64,000 bases of DNA from Crossaster papposus (GCA_037893245.1 JBAIAA010000600.1:620001-684000); one strand, 5' to 3'; positions 1-13,365 are shown, counted from the first letter of the stretch. Numbers and translations: made by a program. The notes: generated by a model from the sequence alone, not told the origin.

Positions 1-100
1 AGTACGTACGACTGCACTGCAGCCTTTGTCTAGTAGCTGCACTGCAAAATGGACACGAGTGTGCAGCTGTGACACAGGCAGTGTTCTACGGCATAGCACA
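1..100. repeat. Dispersed repeat shared with 34985-35070
   Basis: GTAGCTGCACTGCAAAATGG and AGCTGTGACACAGGC occur again at 35013-35060 with a few changes. Function unknown. Confidence 0.6.
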
Positions 101-240
101 GCCGACAACAGCATTCCGGACAGATTAGCTGTATTAGCGTATATAAAAGTAATGAATACTATAAGAAATGGTGACATTTCATTAGAAAATCACTATCGAA
201 TACATCAAAAGCCTGTACACATACATGTACATGGTGTGAA

Positions 241-560
241 ATACGGTACCCTCTGGAGACATGAACACAATGTGTACAATGGAGACAAAACGTCTCCGGA
301 GGGTAAATTTCTATAGATGAATAGGTCTCCACTGGGAATTTCACGAATTAGATTTTTGGATTTTACTTAAATTACTCAAAAACTAGGATTAGGATGTGGG
401 TTAGGGTTAGTGTTTGGGTATAATATAGGGTATATTGGGTCGAAATTTCAACCCAGGAAAAAAATTATGGTTAAAATGGGAGCATTTTGAAAAACGTGAT
501 CGACTTTCTAACCATTTTGTACACGAGAACAAAGCCATGTCTCCACAGTGATACAAAAAT
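241..560. repeat. Dispersed repeat family F
   Basis: GGTACCCTCTGGAGACA and TTTCTATAGATGAATA recur at 22154-22225. TTTTGTACACGAGAACAAAG recurs at 4803-4822 and inverted near 45183. GTCTCCGCAGGGTACC occurs at 60384-60399. This suggests a larger TIR element scattered in pieces. Confidence 0.5.
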
Positions 561-1192
561 GCGAATGTGTGTACCGGTACATGTACATACTGCAGCACAG
601 TTTCGAGCTGCTGACATCCATAGTGGTCAACTGAACTTGTGATTGTCAAAAACTAAAACGAATTAATTCCAACACAGTATGGTCATGCATGTATTTTCCC
701 CTCAAATTCGAGTGACAAGGTAAATAGTAAGTGAAGGTTGCAGCATCCAATATTGAATGGCTACGACTGAAAATAGAACACGGGTCCATATAGGTGTGTG
801 CGTAATTCCCAGTTGAAGCCAAGTAATTCGGCCTTGCATAAATCGGAAAACTCACGTTTAGTACATGCTGTGCTGAAAAAAACAAAAAACACACGAGCCG
901 GGCCTACAGATAATAACTGTCCCGGTACATTGTACATGTACATAACTGGACAAGAATGAACATTTAGGAAATGAATAATGCACTCTGTATTGAAGTGGGT
1001 CTTTTACAAAAAAGAAAATATTTGCATTTTTATTACTTTCGTATGGGGATATATAATATGCAGATTCATGTATTGACAAATTTTTTGGATCCTTTCAATT
1101 CAAAAGTAAAACATAATATCATTTACTTATTAATTTATGTAATCCAGGGATTGTTTTGTCTCATTTACTAGTCATTTTCAAAGTGAACAAAG

Positions 1193-1290
1193 AAATTGGC
1201 AAGGCGAGGGATTCGAACCTGCGATTTGCAGAAAACAGGACCAGCGCTCTACCATCTGAGCTATCTTGCCCTATCATGGCGGTCTCCCAA
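1193..1290 (-). repeat. tRNA-like SINE head
   Basis: On the minus strand: GGGCAAGATAGCTCAGATGG (A-box) and CGCAGGTTCGAATCCC (B-box). The acceptor-stem pairing is poor, so it is read as a SINE, not a tRNA gene. Confidence 0.65.
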
Positions 1291-1398
1291 TTGTCAGTAT
1301 CTTTGTTCCTGTCAATAACTATTACTAAAGTTCAATAAAAAAGGGTGCCACACAACATGTCTATGTTCTGTGCCAAACCAAGTTCTAGCTGATAAATG

Positions 1399-1632
1399 TT
1401 AACCAGTTCGCATCGTATACACGCAAAGTTTTCCCCAGATTCAAAACGAATGACGCATCTAGTATAAACACGTCACGAGCAAGGCCGGGATTGTCTGTCA
1501 GCAGCGAGCAAGGCAGGAAATGCGTGGGTGTGCTTTCCGGTACCATCGGCCTAAACCCGTCTCAGATCGAGTTTCGTTAATCATGCGCCTCGGCTCGGTG
1601 ATGTTTAAACTATCCCGGCGCGAACTGGTTAA
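1399..1632. mobile_element. MITE family B (TTAA-flanked)
   Basis: Ends TTAACCAGTTCGC and GGCGCGAACTGGTTAA. The interior has the ACACGTCACGAGCAAGGCCG and CACACCCACGCATT-type signature (here inverted) of the family. Confidence 0.85.
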
Positions 1633-2514
1633 ATGTGGAATTTACCGTTCAAAACATTTGCATCTAGTAACGTTGTGCTTACTTTCTATTTCACAGAAAT
1701 ACAACATTAACCTTTGCAAAATGCTCACATTAGAAATTGGCAAAAGCTTTTATTTTAATGCAGCAATCTTATTATCACCATGCATGCCAAGTAAGTGAGC
1801 CTGCGGATTACTTCAAGTACCAGGCTGATGATTGCGCATTAAATCTCAGCTCTATAATCAGCCCAACCAATGGGCAAGTTAGGATGAATTACGAGAATGC
1901 TATGGAACGATGACTGCGCAATCCCCACGAGCAACAACTTGCATATAAATGTGCGTACATGTACACTGTATGACCAACACAACTAGGCCACTCGTCAACC
2001 TACAGTACTGTTTAATAATGTATGATTACTGCAGAAAGCCACATTAGTGAGTTGTACCGTAAATTATAAGTAACAATTCTGGACAGACTTCAAAGACAAC
2101 AATACAAAAATATCAATCGACCTCTATCTCTGGACATGTCGATGTGATTTTGCCCAGTTCGCACTTGCAACAATGAAATAAGGTAACTAGGCCATCTCAA
2201 TTCCTAACCCTCCCAAATCTTCCAAAATCAATATGATTTTGCACACAACCTAGGGAGTCAGGGTTTAATTCAACATTTGTTTACAAGAAATGTCGAACAA
2301 CCTGTTAGAATTTCCCCAATTTTATCTTTAGTTTGACTCCAGTTAAACTAAAGGCTTAACTACAATACACTCCCACACACATGTATACAAAAATCAATTA
2401 CGTCAGACGCATACATCTTTGTGTCTAATGATGACACAGTTTCTAGGAAGCTTGGAGCCCTAGCTCTGTCTATGAAATCATAATTAATTCGGGATGTGCA
2501 TTGCATTTACAGGT

Positions 2515-2900
2515 AGTTTGGGAACCGGGTACCCGATAAAAAAACCCACGACTACCCGGATACCCGTTGAAGAAACTCGACCCCAAATTCAAGTTGACCA
2601 GTTCAAGTCGGATGACGTATATAATATGCAATGTTTTTCCGAGACTCAAAACGGGTGAAGGATATAAACACGTCCTGAGCATGGTTGGAAATATCTGTCA
2701 GCGACCGGTTTGCAGCGAGCTATGTAGCGAGCGAGCTATGTATATGTAGCCTGGTTTCATTTTGAAAGATCTCAACAAATGACATTCAAAACCTTTTGCT
2801 TTAGATTGTCTGAGGAGATATTAAGTACCGGTAAATCTGGTAACGGGTACTCGATTCCATGATCTGGAATCGGTTCCTGACATCAACGGTCGGGTACTTG
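2515..2900. repeat. CCGGGTACCCG-type decayed element
   Basis: AACCGGGTACCCGATAAA on the left and AACGGGTACTCGATTCC on the right flank a family-B remnant. Confidence 0.35.
2575..2715. mobile_element. MITE family B, remnant
   Basis: GTTGACCAGTTCAAGTCGG, ATGACGTATATAATATGCAA and ATAAACACGTCCTGAGCA match the family interior; the right terminal repeat is lost. Confidence 0.5.
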
Positions 2901-3520
2901 AGTGCGACACACAGCCCTATAATTATTTGATGAGTCAATAGTCACCTACGCTTGGGACAAAGCAGTTCTCGACCGGTTAACTGGACTGATATGATACGGT
3001 AGTACAAACAAGAGGAGAGTGTGTATTCATCAGTAGGCCTAAATTAAAATTTAATGAAAAATTTACTTCGTAAAGTACATGTACGTGGCATTTTGCGGCG
3101 GTTTAGAATTTTAGATTAGATAAAGCTGTATAAGACATAATGCAAAATGCAGGCAATGTAATTTACAAATAGGCTTATTGTGTAGGTCTTTAACTTCATA
3201 TGAAGAGTTTATTTCCACAACAAGACTCATACCATATCCCCTCATATAAATTATAACTAGTGCGCTCTGTATGACACAATGACCAGCTATAGTATGGCAA
3301 CTGAAGTTGGCATGTGTAAAACTTAACTAGCGCGGTTCTAAATATAATTCAAAATAATCACTAAAGTCGTATTCTCATTGAGTAATCCCTAATACAATGT
3401 CGCTTCCCAGGTTGAATTGTAGAATTGGGCGTGATCCCTGGCCACACGGCATTCTGGTGTTTATGACTTCTGACTAGCGCCCTCGAACAAAGATACTGAC
3501 AATTTGGGAGACCGCCAACA

Positions 3521-3602
3521 TAGGGCAAGATAGCTCATTTGGTAAAGCACCGATCCTGTATTCCGGAGGTCGCAGGTTCGAGTCCGGTCTTGACAATTTC
3601 TT
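3521..3602 (+). repeat. tRNA-like SINE head
   Basis: GGGCAAGATAGCTCATTTGG and CGCAGGTTCGAGTCC, the same family as 1193-1290 in the other orientation. Both are flanked by caaagatactgac and atttctttgtt. Confidence 0.65.
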
Positions 3603-4689
3603 TGTTAACTTTGAAATGTATGCAAATTTTACCATTTCAGTTTCCCTATAAACTTGTGTATTTAAATATATTTAGCCAAGTGCAGTTTCGTCTAATCGAA
3701 TACTCAATTATTAAAAAATGAACAGCCTTATTATCAGGTATACATTGAAATCTTCTATTAAATCACCCTCATTAAATTTTCCTCCAATTACATTTTTTAA
3801 CTCGAAGTAAAAACAACTGGCACTGTATTATTAAATATCATGGCCAATTTTATCTTCCAAGGATATTTCTAAAGAATTCCATTTATTCACAGACAAAAAG
3901 AAATGTGCATGCAAAGGTCCATATAATTAGTTTTGTGATGTAATTTGAAGGTAGACTTGGAGATGTCCAAAGATCTTGTCTGAAGTCTTGGTGAATAATT
4001 AACCATTATGACTACATCCCGAGACACGCACCCTAGTGCACCGACGTCATTTCGCTTTTTCATTAGGTTATTTCAACATTCATCACTTTCTTCAGCAGTG
4101 TCGTGATAGTTACGATTCCTCGTGCATTTTTAAATTGTAAATAAATGGTTTATCTCCAAGACAATAAAACATGCAAGTGGAGAAAAAAAAATGGGGAGAA
4201 AAAAAAATGGCGACAATTTGTTTTTAGATTTTCAGATGTATTGATAATCTTTGATGTGTTGTCAAAACAAAAATAGTATTAAATCATAGAATGAAGTTTG
4301 TAAGGATTACGTTTTTTGGGATGCTGCAATCTTTAAATGTAACCTTCAAACAGCCCTTTTGTGCAAAGTCCATTTCTTCATATAAATTGCCTTAAATTGC
4401 ATGCATGCACAATGTTCCTTTTATATGCCAATTAACACCCTAAGGAGACTGCATTGCCTAATATTACAAGGCGATAATCCGTGTGATAGGATTATTAGAT
4501 TAGTTGATGTGATAATCCCTGGTATTGACAGGGATTAACAAGTGTGTAGCATCATGCAGTCACTTCACACTTGACAATTGCTGTTACATGTATACTCTGT
4601 GCATGAAACAGTTGGGTGCATCATCAGACAATCTATTATGTACCACAGTGGGTGTGCACAGTACAAGTAAGGCATTCTGGCCACAGGCT

Positions 4690-4850
4690 ATAGGGTTATT
4701 AGTGTATAATATTGGGTATATTTTGTCCAAATTTACTACCCAGGAAATTAATCGTGTTGATATTTATAAGAGTATTTTTAAGAGAATTGTTGACAGTCCA
4801 ACAATTTTGTACACGAGAACAAAGAGATGTCTCCACAGGGATACAATTTT
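4690..4850. repeat. Dispersed repeat family F, fragment
   Basis: ATATTGGGTATATTTTGTCC and TTTTGTACACGAGAACAAAG match 430-530. Confidence 0.5.
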
Positions 4851-5767
4851 GCATGTATTTGTTTTCATACTGCGGGACATGAGGCCGTCCTAGACCAATG
4901 AAATTACAGTATTCCAGGCACATGATATTACCAAATATAAATGTTTCTAGTATAATCAGGATTTGTGGAAAATGTACCGGTACATTAAACAATTTTGTTT
5001 TGTTTTAACATGGAGGTAGGAAACATGGTTTTAAGTAGGCCTATGTAAAATTACATTTGTGTACAAAATCCTGTTAATTAATATGGAATGTACATTGTAT
5101 GTTTCAAGGATAAGCATGTAACGTCAATTACGCTTGAAATAAATCGTACAAAATACAAAATAAAGCAAAAAAACAAATTACATGTATTGGAACAGTGCGA
5201 TTGAACAAAACGAGAAAAACAATGACCTGCAGTTTTGCACCAGAGGCGCAAGTTTCCATGAATTTTATCCATTTGGCTGGGTTTTCCTGGAACAAGTGAA
5301 CTGTATTTTTATAAGCTTGATGGCTGAGATGATTCCTACCCATCCTTAGATCAATAACATGGTCTGCATATTGTGTGTAGTCATTAGTAATCGCTCTCAC
5401 AAACACTGCGCAAACGAGTCTGTCTAATTACACAAGCTAAAAAGCCACGCAGCATACCACCTGTTTTTGCACCCAAATTGGATATTCGAATGCAAATTGG
5501 ATATCCGAATGCAACACAAAATGTGAAGTCTCTGAAAATGACTTAAGGTGGAAACTCGAGAACATGTTTGGAGTGCCGTGGCCTCATGGTCTGGAGCATT
5601 GAATTTGTAATCTGTAGGTAAAGCTGCATGTTGTGGAGCCTAATTATGTATGCAAAGGAAAATAAACCAATCACTGGGACATAGATAATGTATGAATCAA
5701 TTGTACCCCTTCTGAAGTGCGTGAACATTTGTATTAATATATTGGTGGATTCAACAAAGTCAGGGTT

Positions 5768-6366
5768 AAAGGTACTAGTAGGATATACCATTTGTGACCC
5801 AACTCTGCAAAAATGAGTCTGTGTTACAAATATTTGTTTAAGTTCAACAGTTGGTCAGAAAAATCAGAAAATAAGCTTTCATTTGATATACATGTATGGC
5901 CCAACTCTGTAGTGTAAATGCATTTGTCTTTTAATTCTTTTGAAATATGTGCTTTTTCTTCATTATATTAAAAATGTATTTGTACATAAATGAAGATTTA
6001 AATTGTAGGCTTCATTAGATGCTACCGGTATATGGTAAGAGAACGACAAAAACTGTTATTAAATCTGCTTTATGGATCAAAACAACTTTTGCAATCGATC
6101 AGATCTGAAAATAAAGATATCAGAGAAACCAAAAATCCATAAAAATATTAATGATTTGTTGATCAATAGAAAAAAAATTCTCTGCCAAACAGCCCTTTAT
6201 GGGAAACTGCATTTTGCGACAGACTCATTTTTGCAGTGTGGGTCACATTTGCAGATATTAAAACAAAATTACTTCTGAATTATTAATAAATAATGATTCT
6301 AGGCATCCAGCGAAATGATTGCCAGCAAAATGATATACGTGTACCAATGGTGTATCCTACCTTTAA
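5768..6366 (-). mobile_element. MITE family A interrupted by a second TIR element
   Basis: The left end AAAGGTACTAGTAGGATATA continues after the inserted element with TTTGCAGATATTAAAAC and ends AATGGTGTATCCTACCTTTA. The inserted element occupies 5793-6247. Confidence 0.78.
5793..6247. mobile_element. TIR element, GTGACCCACTCTGC family, nested in family A
   Basis: Ends TGTGACCCAACTCTGC and its inverse complement (GCAGTGTGGGTCACA), with the terminal homology continuing through AAAAATGAGTCTGT. No coding sequence. Confidence 0.8.
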
Positions 6367-6548
6367 TTTGTTCAAGAGGAACTCGTCAGAAGCCATAAAC
6401 CTGTTTATACTGTGAAGCCAGGGATCACACCCAACAAAGTCACGATGCAAGCATTATTAGCAATGATTCGCAATGATTTAAATTCTGGAAATAGCAAACG
6501 GGGATCACTCAGTGAGAATACAGCTTTTGTTATTACAATTTTTTTTTC

Positions 6549-6900
6549 AAAGGTAGGACACCGGCCATTGGTAATTGCTTGAATTATCATAAATGGGTGG
6601 ATTTGGGGGGTTGTATTTTTTAGTAAATATTGTTTAACTGAACTGTCTGAAGTTTTACAATCATGGATGCCAAGAAAAAAAAGAAAAAAAACGGCGTTTG
6701 TTTTCAACCGGCATCGAGGCAATTGTTCTTATGTTGTTCTTGTTTAGTTTTTTGTTCTTTATTTAATTTTTCAAAACTACAGGATATTTACCGCAATAAT
6801 TTTGCTGGATGCCTACAATTATTATTTACTTTCAAATAAGTAAGATAATTTCTAATAATTCGGTAGTAAAAATTTTTTGATATCTACAAATGGTGTATCA
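6549..6900 (+). mobile_element. MITE family A, diverged
   Basis: AAAGGTAGGACACCGGCCATT to ATCTACAAATGGTGTATC; interior diagnostic words present. Confidence 0.75.
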
Positions 6901-7566
6901 ATCATGTACTTTTGTACCACGAGAGGGAAACTGACTAGATGCACTGTGTGATAATTGTAACCTCTGAATTTCTGTTCAATCATGTCGCTCTCCAAACTGA
7001 GCTATCCAGTGCTATGTTGGTACATGTTCATGTATGTAGTTCCCTATTTTGTTTTCTTACTGATGTACAATGGCTCCTACTCGTGTAAAAGTTGGTTCAT
7101 CAGCGCAAAAGCGAACGCTGACGCGAAGTTGTGACGTCTGTGAAAAAATTTCGCGCTCCGAATTTGCAAAAGTTAAACACATTTGAACTCCAGGGAATTT
7201 CGCAAGCAAAGGTTTTGTGTGATCTGAAATTTGTTTTGCATGATTTCGCATTCGCGTGACGTATGAATTACCGGCCTTAAGTTTGGCCCACTATGTATAA
7301 AACGTAAATTAGCATTGTTAATTTGATTGCAAGTCTGGAGTGGTCCGATCAAGTACCCGTCGTGTTTTGACAATCCCCGAAGCCATGTGCGTAAACTTGG
7401 AACAAAAATAGAGCCCCACTCATTTTCATAAAATACAATGAATAATAACGAAGGGATCAGCAGGAAATATGCACATCCGTGTGGTACACATTTGTCCAGA
7501 CGCATTTGTCTACAGACCTTATGCGTGCGTAGCAGCCATTTTATAGGGCAATGCCTTTGTTTTACT

Positions 7567-8052
7567 GTTCAGGTCTTGAAAGCCAAGAAAATCCTGCAGT
7601 ACAATGTATACCGCTAGGCTTTCAATCCTCACTCCATCGAAATCCCCAAGTTTTCAATATGGAAGTATCCTGAATCCGTCTGAATTCTTCAAAACAGAGA
7701 AAGATGTTGATGGATTCAGGGAGGTTATAGTGTTTCCTGTTCAGGTCTTGAAAGCCAACAAAATCCTGCAGTACCGCTAGGCTTACAATCCTCACTCCAT
7801 CGAAATCCCCAAGTTTTCAATATGGAGGTATCCTGAATCTGCTTAAATTCTTCAAAACAGGGATAGATCGATGTTGATGGATTCAGGAAGGTTATAAGGT
7901 TTCCTGTTTAGGTCTTGAAAGCCAACAAAACCCTCCAGTACCGCTAGGCTTACGATCCTCACTCCGTCAAAATCCCCAAGTTTTCAATATGGAGGTGTCC
8001 TGAATCCGTCTGAATTCTTCAAAACAGGGATTTTGATGGATTCAGGGAGGTT
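7567..8052 (+). repeat. About 170-bp tandem repeat, three copies
   Basis: Each copy has AGGTCTTGAAAGCCAACAAA, CCTCACTCCATCGAAATCCC and TTGATGGATTCAGG. Confidence 0.85.
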
Positions 8053-8204
8053 AGGGCCAATAGCTCGCTGTTGGATTCTATCAAAAGGGATTTTGTAGCA
8101 GACCGCGGAGCAACGGCCTATTCGTATACAGGTACAGGTAGCCTTCACCTTGTAGATGGAGCATCGGCAGTGATTTTAAAATTGATGCTTGGATATGCGA
8201 GGCG

Positions 8205-8620
8205 TTCTGGCAAAATGAGACGGAACTGGGCAGAGGTTGAAATGAGGGTTCTCGGGTATTAGAAATAAGGATACAGTTTCCCTTACAATGCTGCTTAAAT
8301 TTGACATTCTATTTTAAACGAGTTATGGCTGGTTAAAGTTTGCATTTATCAACATGTCGCAAACAAAAAATATTGAGAAAAAGGCCTTTGGAGTTTCGAG
8401 TTTTGTACGGGTGATATGGAAAAATGTTAACAGTTTTTTCTTAAAAACACTACTATTCCACTACTTCCATCCTATTTCTGAACAAAATATAGTTAGTAGG
8501 CATACTAAAGATTACAAATATCAATCAATCTGAAAATTTAAATAAAAAACTCATTATTATGCAGTTTTCTCCACTATGCCCTGTGCCCAGTTCCGTCTCA
8601 TTTTGCCCCCCAAAAAACAC
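8205..8620. mobile_element. MITE family E, copy 1
   Basis: Terminal repeats GGCAAAATGAGACGGAACTG and its inverse complement near 8585-8608. The interior aligns with 46140-46541. No protein is encoded. Confidence 0.75.
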
Positions 8621-9055
8621 CTCACATATGATATGCGCTTGCCCTTGCTCTTTAAAAACTGAAATCCGAGTCTCTATTCGCAAGGCACGTCGCAGACCAT
8701 TAATACACACACTCTGGTAGTAGACGATGCTGGGTCGCTGCTTGCCACAGCAGCTGTAGGAAAGCCATCCATCAATGAGAGAGATGAAGTGACTTCCTGC
8801 ATCATATCTCCCCGCATCCTAGACACAAAGAAACACATTTTCCAGTGCCAATTTCCTGCCAGTCCAGGGTAACGAAGGACGACCAATAGCCAGTCACATC
8901 TTGCAGCTGCTTTGGGTTCCCCCACGCTCCGGACCAATCAACGGATTTGTAGGGTTTATTTTAGCGCGAGATTACCTCCTGTTTAAGGTCCATGTACCGG
9001 TACATGCTTCTCCGAAGATTGATGTTGTCATTTTTGTTATAAAACGCAAATTAGC

Positions 9056-9125
9056 CCGACACAAGGCCCTAGGCCACTTGAAGTGTGGGCTACAAAGGAA
9101 AGTGTGGAAGAACCAGCCCCTCACA
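9056..9125 (-). repeat. SINE body fragment
   Basis: Inverse complement of the TTCTTCCACACTTTCCT and CAAGTGGCC segment at 37528-37568. Confidence 0.45.
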
Positions 9126-9210
9126 CTGAAACAAGACAATCTGGTATGAATAGGGTTGGGATGAGTGCCAGTAACTATATATAAGAAATATTTTGAGGAA
9201 AATTTGGTTG

Positions 9211-9300
9211 AAAAATAATAGTTTTCACCAACCATAAATTTATGACAGTGACAGCAGTGTCACTGTCATAAATTTATGGTTGGTGAAAACTATTATTTTT
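9211..9300. repeat. Perfect 42-bp palindrome, 6-nt spacer
   Basis: 9211-9252 and 9259-9300 are exact inverse complements; the inner ends are GACAGTGAC and GTCACTGTC. Confidence 0.93.
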
Positions 9301-10075
9301 TTCTATATAAAATAAAAGACGCAACAGACCAAATTCACAATTCTGTGACAAGTTTGGTTATTACCGGTAGATTAACTTTTCTTTGTAACGAACATTCACT
9401 TGATGAACCGAAACAGTCACTCAAAATTCAGCATTCAGAATGTTTTGGATGAACGATATTGCACGAGTGTGCAATCCTTATTGGTCAACCTCCAAAACCA
9501 GCTCGCATCCTGACCAATCACTTAATTCGACTCTGCAATACAAAATAAGGCTGTCAGCTAACCTTTTATCAGGTGATCTGTGGGCATTGTTGTTGGTATT
9601 GTTTAGGCATGCGCATACACATTGCGTGCTTTGAACGTACCGGTATGTTGTTTTCGCGATACGTAAACACGTGTATTTCAGACAGGAAAGTGTTAAATTT
9701 TGCCATATTTAGCATTAAAATAAAAACAAATTGCCGGCCGAACCGGCAGAGATGCGAGTGTTACGGTTCGAAAGTGTACCTCTTCAAATTTTCTTACAAA
9801 TGACAAATTTTGGCCCCAATTTTCTCGAAACAGCAGGGGGCGTCGAAAAAGTTCAAGATTTATACCTCATTTCACAAGGCTATAACTAATAACTTTAAAT
9901 AATGAAATAATCATTAAACATAATTGGCATCAATCGACGCAGAAATTATCAAAGTTTCACTCACTGTTCAATTTTATCCTGAAACTACCACTTAAGAGAT
10001 TTTATGGTTTTTTTTTGAGAGGCATTACTGAACTTCCATTATGGGCAACGCTGTGTCCTGACTTTAACAAGCTTG

Positions 10076-10428
10076 TTTAAAGGTAGGATACACCATTGGT
10101 AATTGCTTGAATTATCATAAATGGGTGGGTTTGGGGGGTTGTGTTTTATACTAAATAAAAACAGTAAATATAACTGACCTGTCCGAAATTTTACAATCGT
10201 AGATGACGAGAAAAGCACGAAAAACAGCAGTTGTTTTCAACCGGAGTCGGGCAGTTATTCTTATGTTATTATTGTATTTTTCAAACTAAATACAGGATAC
10301 CTAGCGCAATCATTTTGCTGGATGCCTAGAATTATAATTTACTTTCAAATAAGTAAGATATTTCCTAATAATTTGGTAGTAAATATTTTTGATATCTGCA
10401 AATGTGTATCCTACATATACCTTTAAAA
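10076..10428 (+). mobile_element. MITE family A
   Basis: TTTAAAGGTAGGATACACCA on the left, GTGTATCCTACATATACCTT on the right (six extra bases in the terminal repeat). Interior lacks the central CGCGATCGCC part. Confidence 0.82.
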
Positions 10429-10979
10429 GATTTTATGTTGGTTTTCAAAGGGCACTACCGAACTCTCGTTCAAACCTTGTGAATTCCCTAATGGCCGGGA
10501 CTGCGAACTGCCAACTCATCTGTACACTTCATTATGGGCAATGCTGCGTCCCAACTGCAACATGCTTGTTTAATACCGGCCAAGCACATTTATTCCATCA
10601 ATAATAATAACAATAGTAATTTAGAATTCATTTTGCACAAATTTTCATAAAATGTATGTACTGTATGCTCAATTTGTTTTCCCGTTTTGTAAAATTCTGT
10701 TTGTGCAAGCATTGTTATTATTACAACAAACATTACATCGACAGCTAAGCTAATGCCTCAGTACAAATATTGTCCTAATCAAGAAAAAGTCTCTACAATC
10801 TCCCTGCAGCATGCGGGTCAATGGCCTGGCTGTTTTAGCATCTTAAGACTTTCTTCTCTCTTCCGGCTTCCATGGAACTTCCTGTATCGATGTCCTTGAG
10901 ATCCTTGCCTCAAAAACGATTCCTCTCAAGTTAAACCTGGATTGTTGGCAGTTTCAAACAACTCGTACAGTCAATTACT

Positions 10980-11359
10980 TAAAGGAAGGACACACCATTT
11001 GCAGATATCTAAACATTTTACTAGCAAATTATTAATAAATATCTTACTTCTTTGAAAGTAAATAATGATTCTACTTTATCCAGCAAAATGATTGCAGTAG
11101 ATATCCTGTAATTGTCCTGAAAATGTAATTTTATAGAAACAAATTCGCGATTGGCAGACGGCGATTGCGAAAAAAACAAGAACAACATAAGATCAACTGC
11201 CTGACGTCGGTTGAAAACGAACGGCGTTTTTCTTGCTTCCCTCGGCATCCATGATTCTAAAACTTTGGGAGGTCAGTTAAACGATATTTTACTACAACCC
11301 CCCAAATCCACCCATTCGTAATAATTCAGGCAATTACCAATGGTGTATCCTACCTTTAA
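10980..11359 (-). mobile_element. MITE family A
   Basis: Inverted copy: AAAGGAAGGACACACCATTT on the left and ACCAATGGTGTATCCTACCT on the right. Confidence 0.85.
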
Positions 11360-11689
11360 ATGTATGTAAATCTGGAATTTGCAGTTAATAGTTTACAAAT
11401 TCTCAATTCACTAAACAGCATTTGAATAAGTTTTACTTTTTATATTTGAGTAATATGTTTGAGTATGTTTGAGTAATGGAATTTTAAGATTGTACTGAAT
11501 TGAAATAGATATAAAACCAAGGTAGTCAACCTTTGCAAATGTATCTTCAATGCACTTTGGTTATCAATGTATTTAACTTATCATTTGGCTTGACATTTTT
11601 ATTTTGTGATGGATTTTGTGGCTAGAATCTAGCATTTATTTCAGAATGTTTTTGGCCGGGATAACCCACGAAAGTCTTTTTAACTTATT

Positions 11690-11885
11690 TCTAGTAGGGT
11701 AGAAAATGTGGAAGGAATTACACTTTTAGTGGTGGGAGGAAAACCACAGACATTCTAGGGAAAACCCACAGAATCAGGCAGGGACTAAAAACCTAATCCA
11801 CATATTTGCCCTGAAGGGATTTGAACCAGGGTCACAGCAGTGGAAGGCGAGGAAAAAACCGCTACGCCAACCTGACTTCCCAAGA
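11690..11885 (-). repeat. tRNA-derived SINE, second family, 3'-shortened
   Basis: Minus-strand head GTTGGCGTAGCGGTT and CTGGTTCAAATCCCT, then the GTGGGTTTTCCCTAG body as in 34336-34625. Confidence 0.72.
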
Positions 11886-11995
11886 TAGTTAGACAGAATA
11901 AAAATACCTTAAAAAAATGAAGCAATATTAAAGAGAATATACATTTGTAAACATTAAAGAAAAATGTTGACCAAATTATTAAAAATTCTACACTG

Positions 11996-12237
11996 TTAAC
12001 CAGTTCACGCCGGGATTATTTTAACATCGCCGAGCCGACGGGCGGGATTATTTTTAACGAAACTCATCCGAAGCGGGTTCAGGCTGATAGTGCCGGGAAG
12101 CACACCCACGCATTTCCGGCCTTGCTCGCTGCTGACATACATTTCCGAACTTGAACTTGGCGTGTTTATGCGTCATCCGTTTTTGAATTTGGGAAACTTT
12201 TTGTGTTTATATACGTCATCCGGCGCGAACTGGTTAA
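11996..12237. mobile_element. MITE family B (TTAA-flanked)
   Basis: TTAA on both sides, ends CCAGTTCACGCCGG and CCGGCGCGAACTGG, about 234 bp. It is near-identical to the nested copy at 59497-59736. Confidence 0.88.
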
Positions 12238-13365
12238 GGAATGACAGTCTGAAGTGTTTGAAAAAAACACAGACTTTTCTCAAATACTGCTCCTTATTTT
12301 TTATTTTTAGTTATTACACATTTTTCTGTGCAATTGATTACTCACAGTCTGTGAAGGGGTACAACTGATTCTCTGACCTTACAATTCCCCAACGTCTACA
12401 AATTGCTTTGTTTCATCTTGAGTGGGGGTCATGGTACCTTGACTACAAGAACAAGATTGGTTTTCTTGATTTTTTCCAGCATCTACGAACCCAAAACGTC
12501 AAATAAATATTTTGCTACAACAGTACCAGCCCCCAAATCCATCCATTTCTAAAATTTACAGCAAAAGCAAATTATGTACATGTACATTCCCATCAACTTG
12601 ATGAAAACAAAAATTGATTGCAAAAACACAAGCGTGGATATTTCCCAATCCACTTTTGATTTCCCGATCACAACCAGGATAATGCTTCTCGCCCCTTGAC
12701 CAATACGAGATATACATGTATGGCGTAGCAAGAACCATCTCTACCAGTGCCAATCAATGATTTATCGCTTCATGTACATCGCTTGAAATAGCCTGATTTT
12801 ACACGTTATGCTTAGGATTCTTGCGGCCAGTGGACGCGTGTCTCTGCATTCATTAACCAGCTAGAACGTTCGGCTTCAGGTGCAGTTATTGAATAAATAA
12901 ATGCTCATCTTCCGTGTGACCCATATCATACATGACGGGGATATATTGTTGGTTGGTCTACTTCTGATCAGATATTTTATAGTGGAAACCAATAAGCCAT
13001 TTGCGAGTTAAACTTGAACAACATCTGAAACACCGACTTGCTAAAAATGCTTGGCACATTTTAAGTTTGAATTCTCCGGACCAAAGATCAAGACACTGTT
13101 ACTATTACGTGATACGGGGGCAAGCTCTTGCAGATGGGGACATCAACACCAATACATTGTTCATAATGGATGAGAATAGCACAAAGACACCAGACCACTT
13201 CGAAGCTGGGGGTTGTTTAGCATCAGGATCGCCCCGAATCATGTGAAATAGTTATACTGTTCAGTCTAAATAGTCTGCAGAATTTAAAAGTGTAAATACG
13301 CCAAGCACTTCAAGCTAGTCAGTGCATGCACCAGATGTTATTCAAATTTTATTCACAAAGAGCTT

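Noticed and set aside
395..415. Telomere-like GGGTTAGGGTTAG
   Set aside because: Only two units, embedded in a dispersed repeat; not a telomere or clear interstitial array.
1193..1290. Functional tRNA genes here and at 3521, 55675 and 61735
   Set aside because: A and B boxes are visible but the cloverleaf stems do not pair convincingly and SINE bodies or tails follow in the better copies.
8071..8262. 63-residue plus-strand frame
   Set aside because: Its second half is the terminal region of MITE family E, and the first half has no support.
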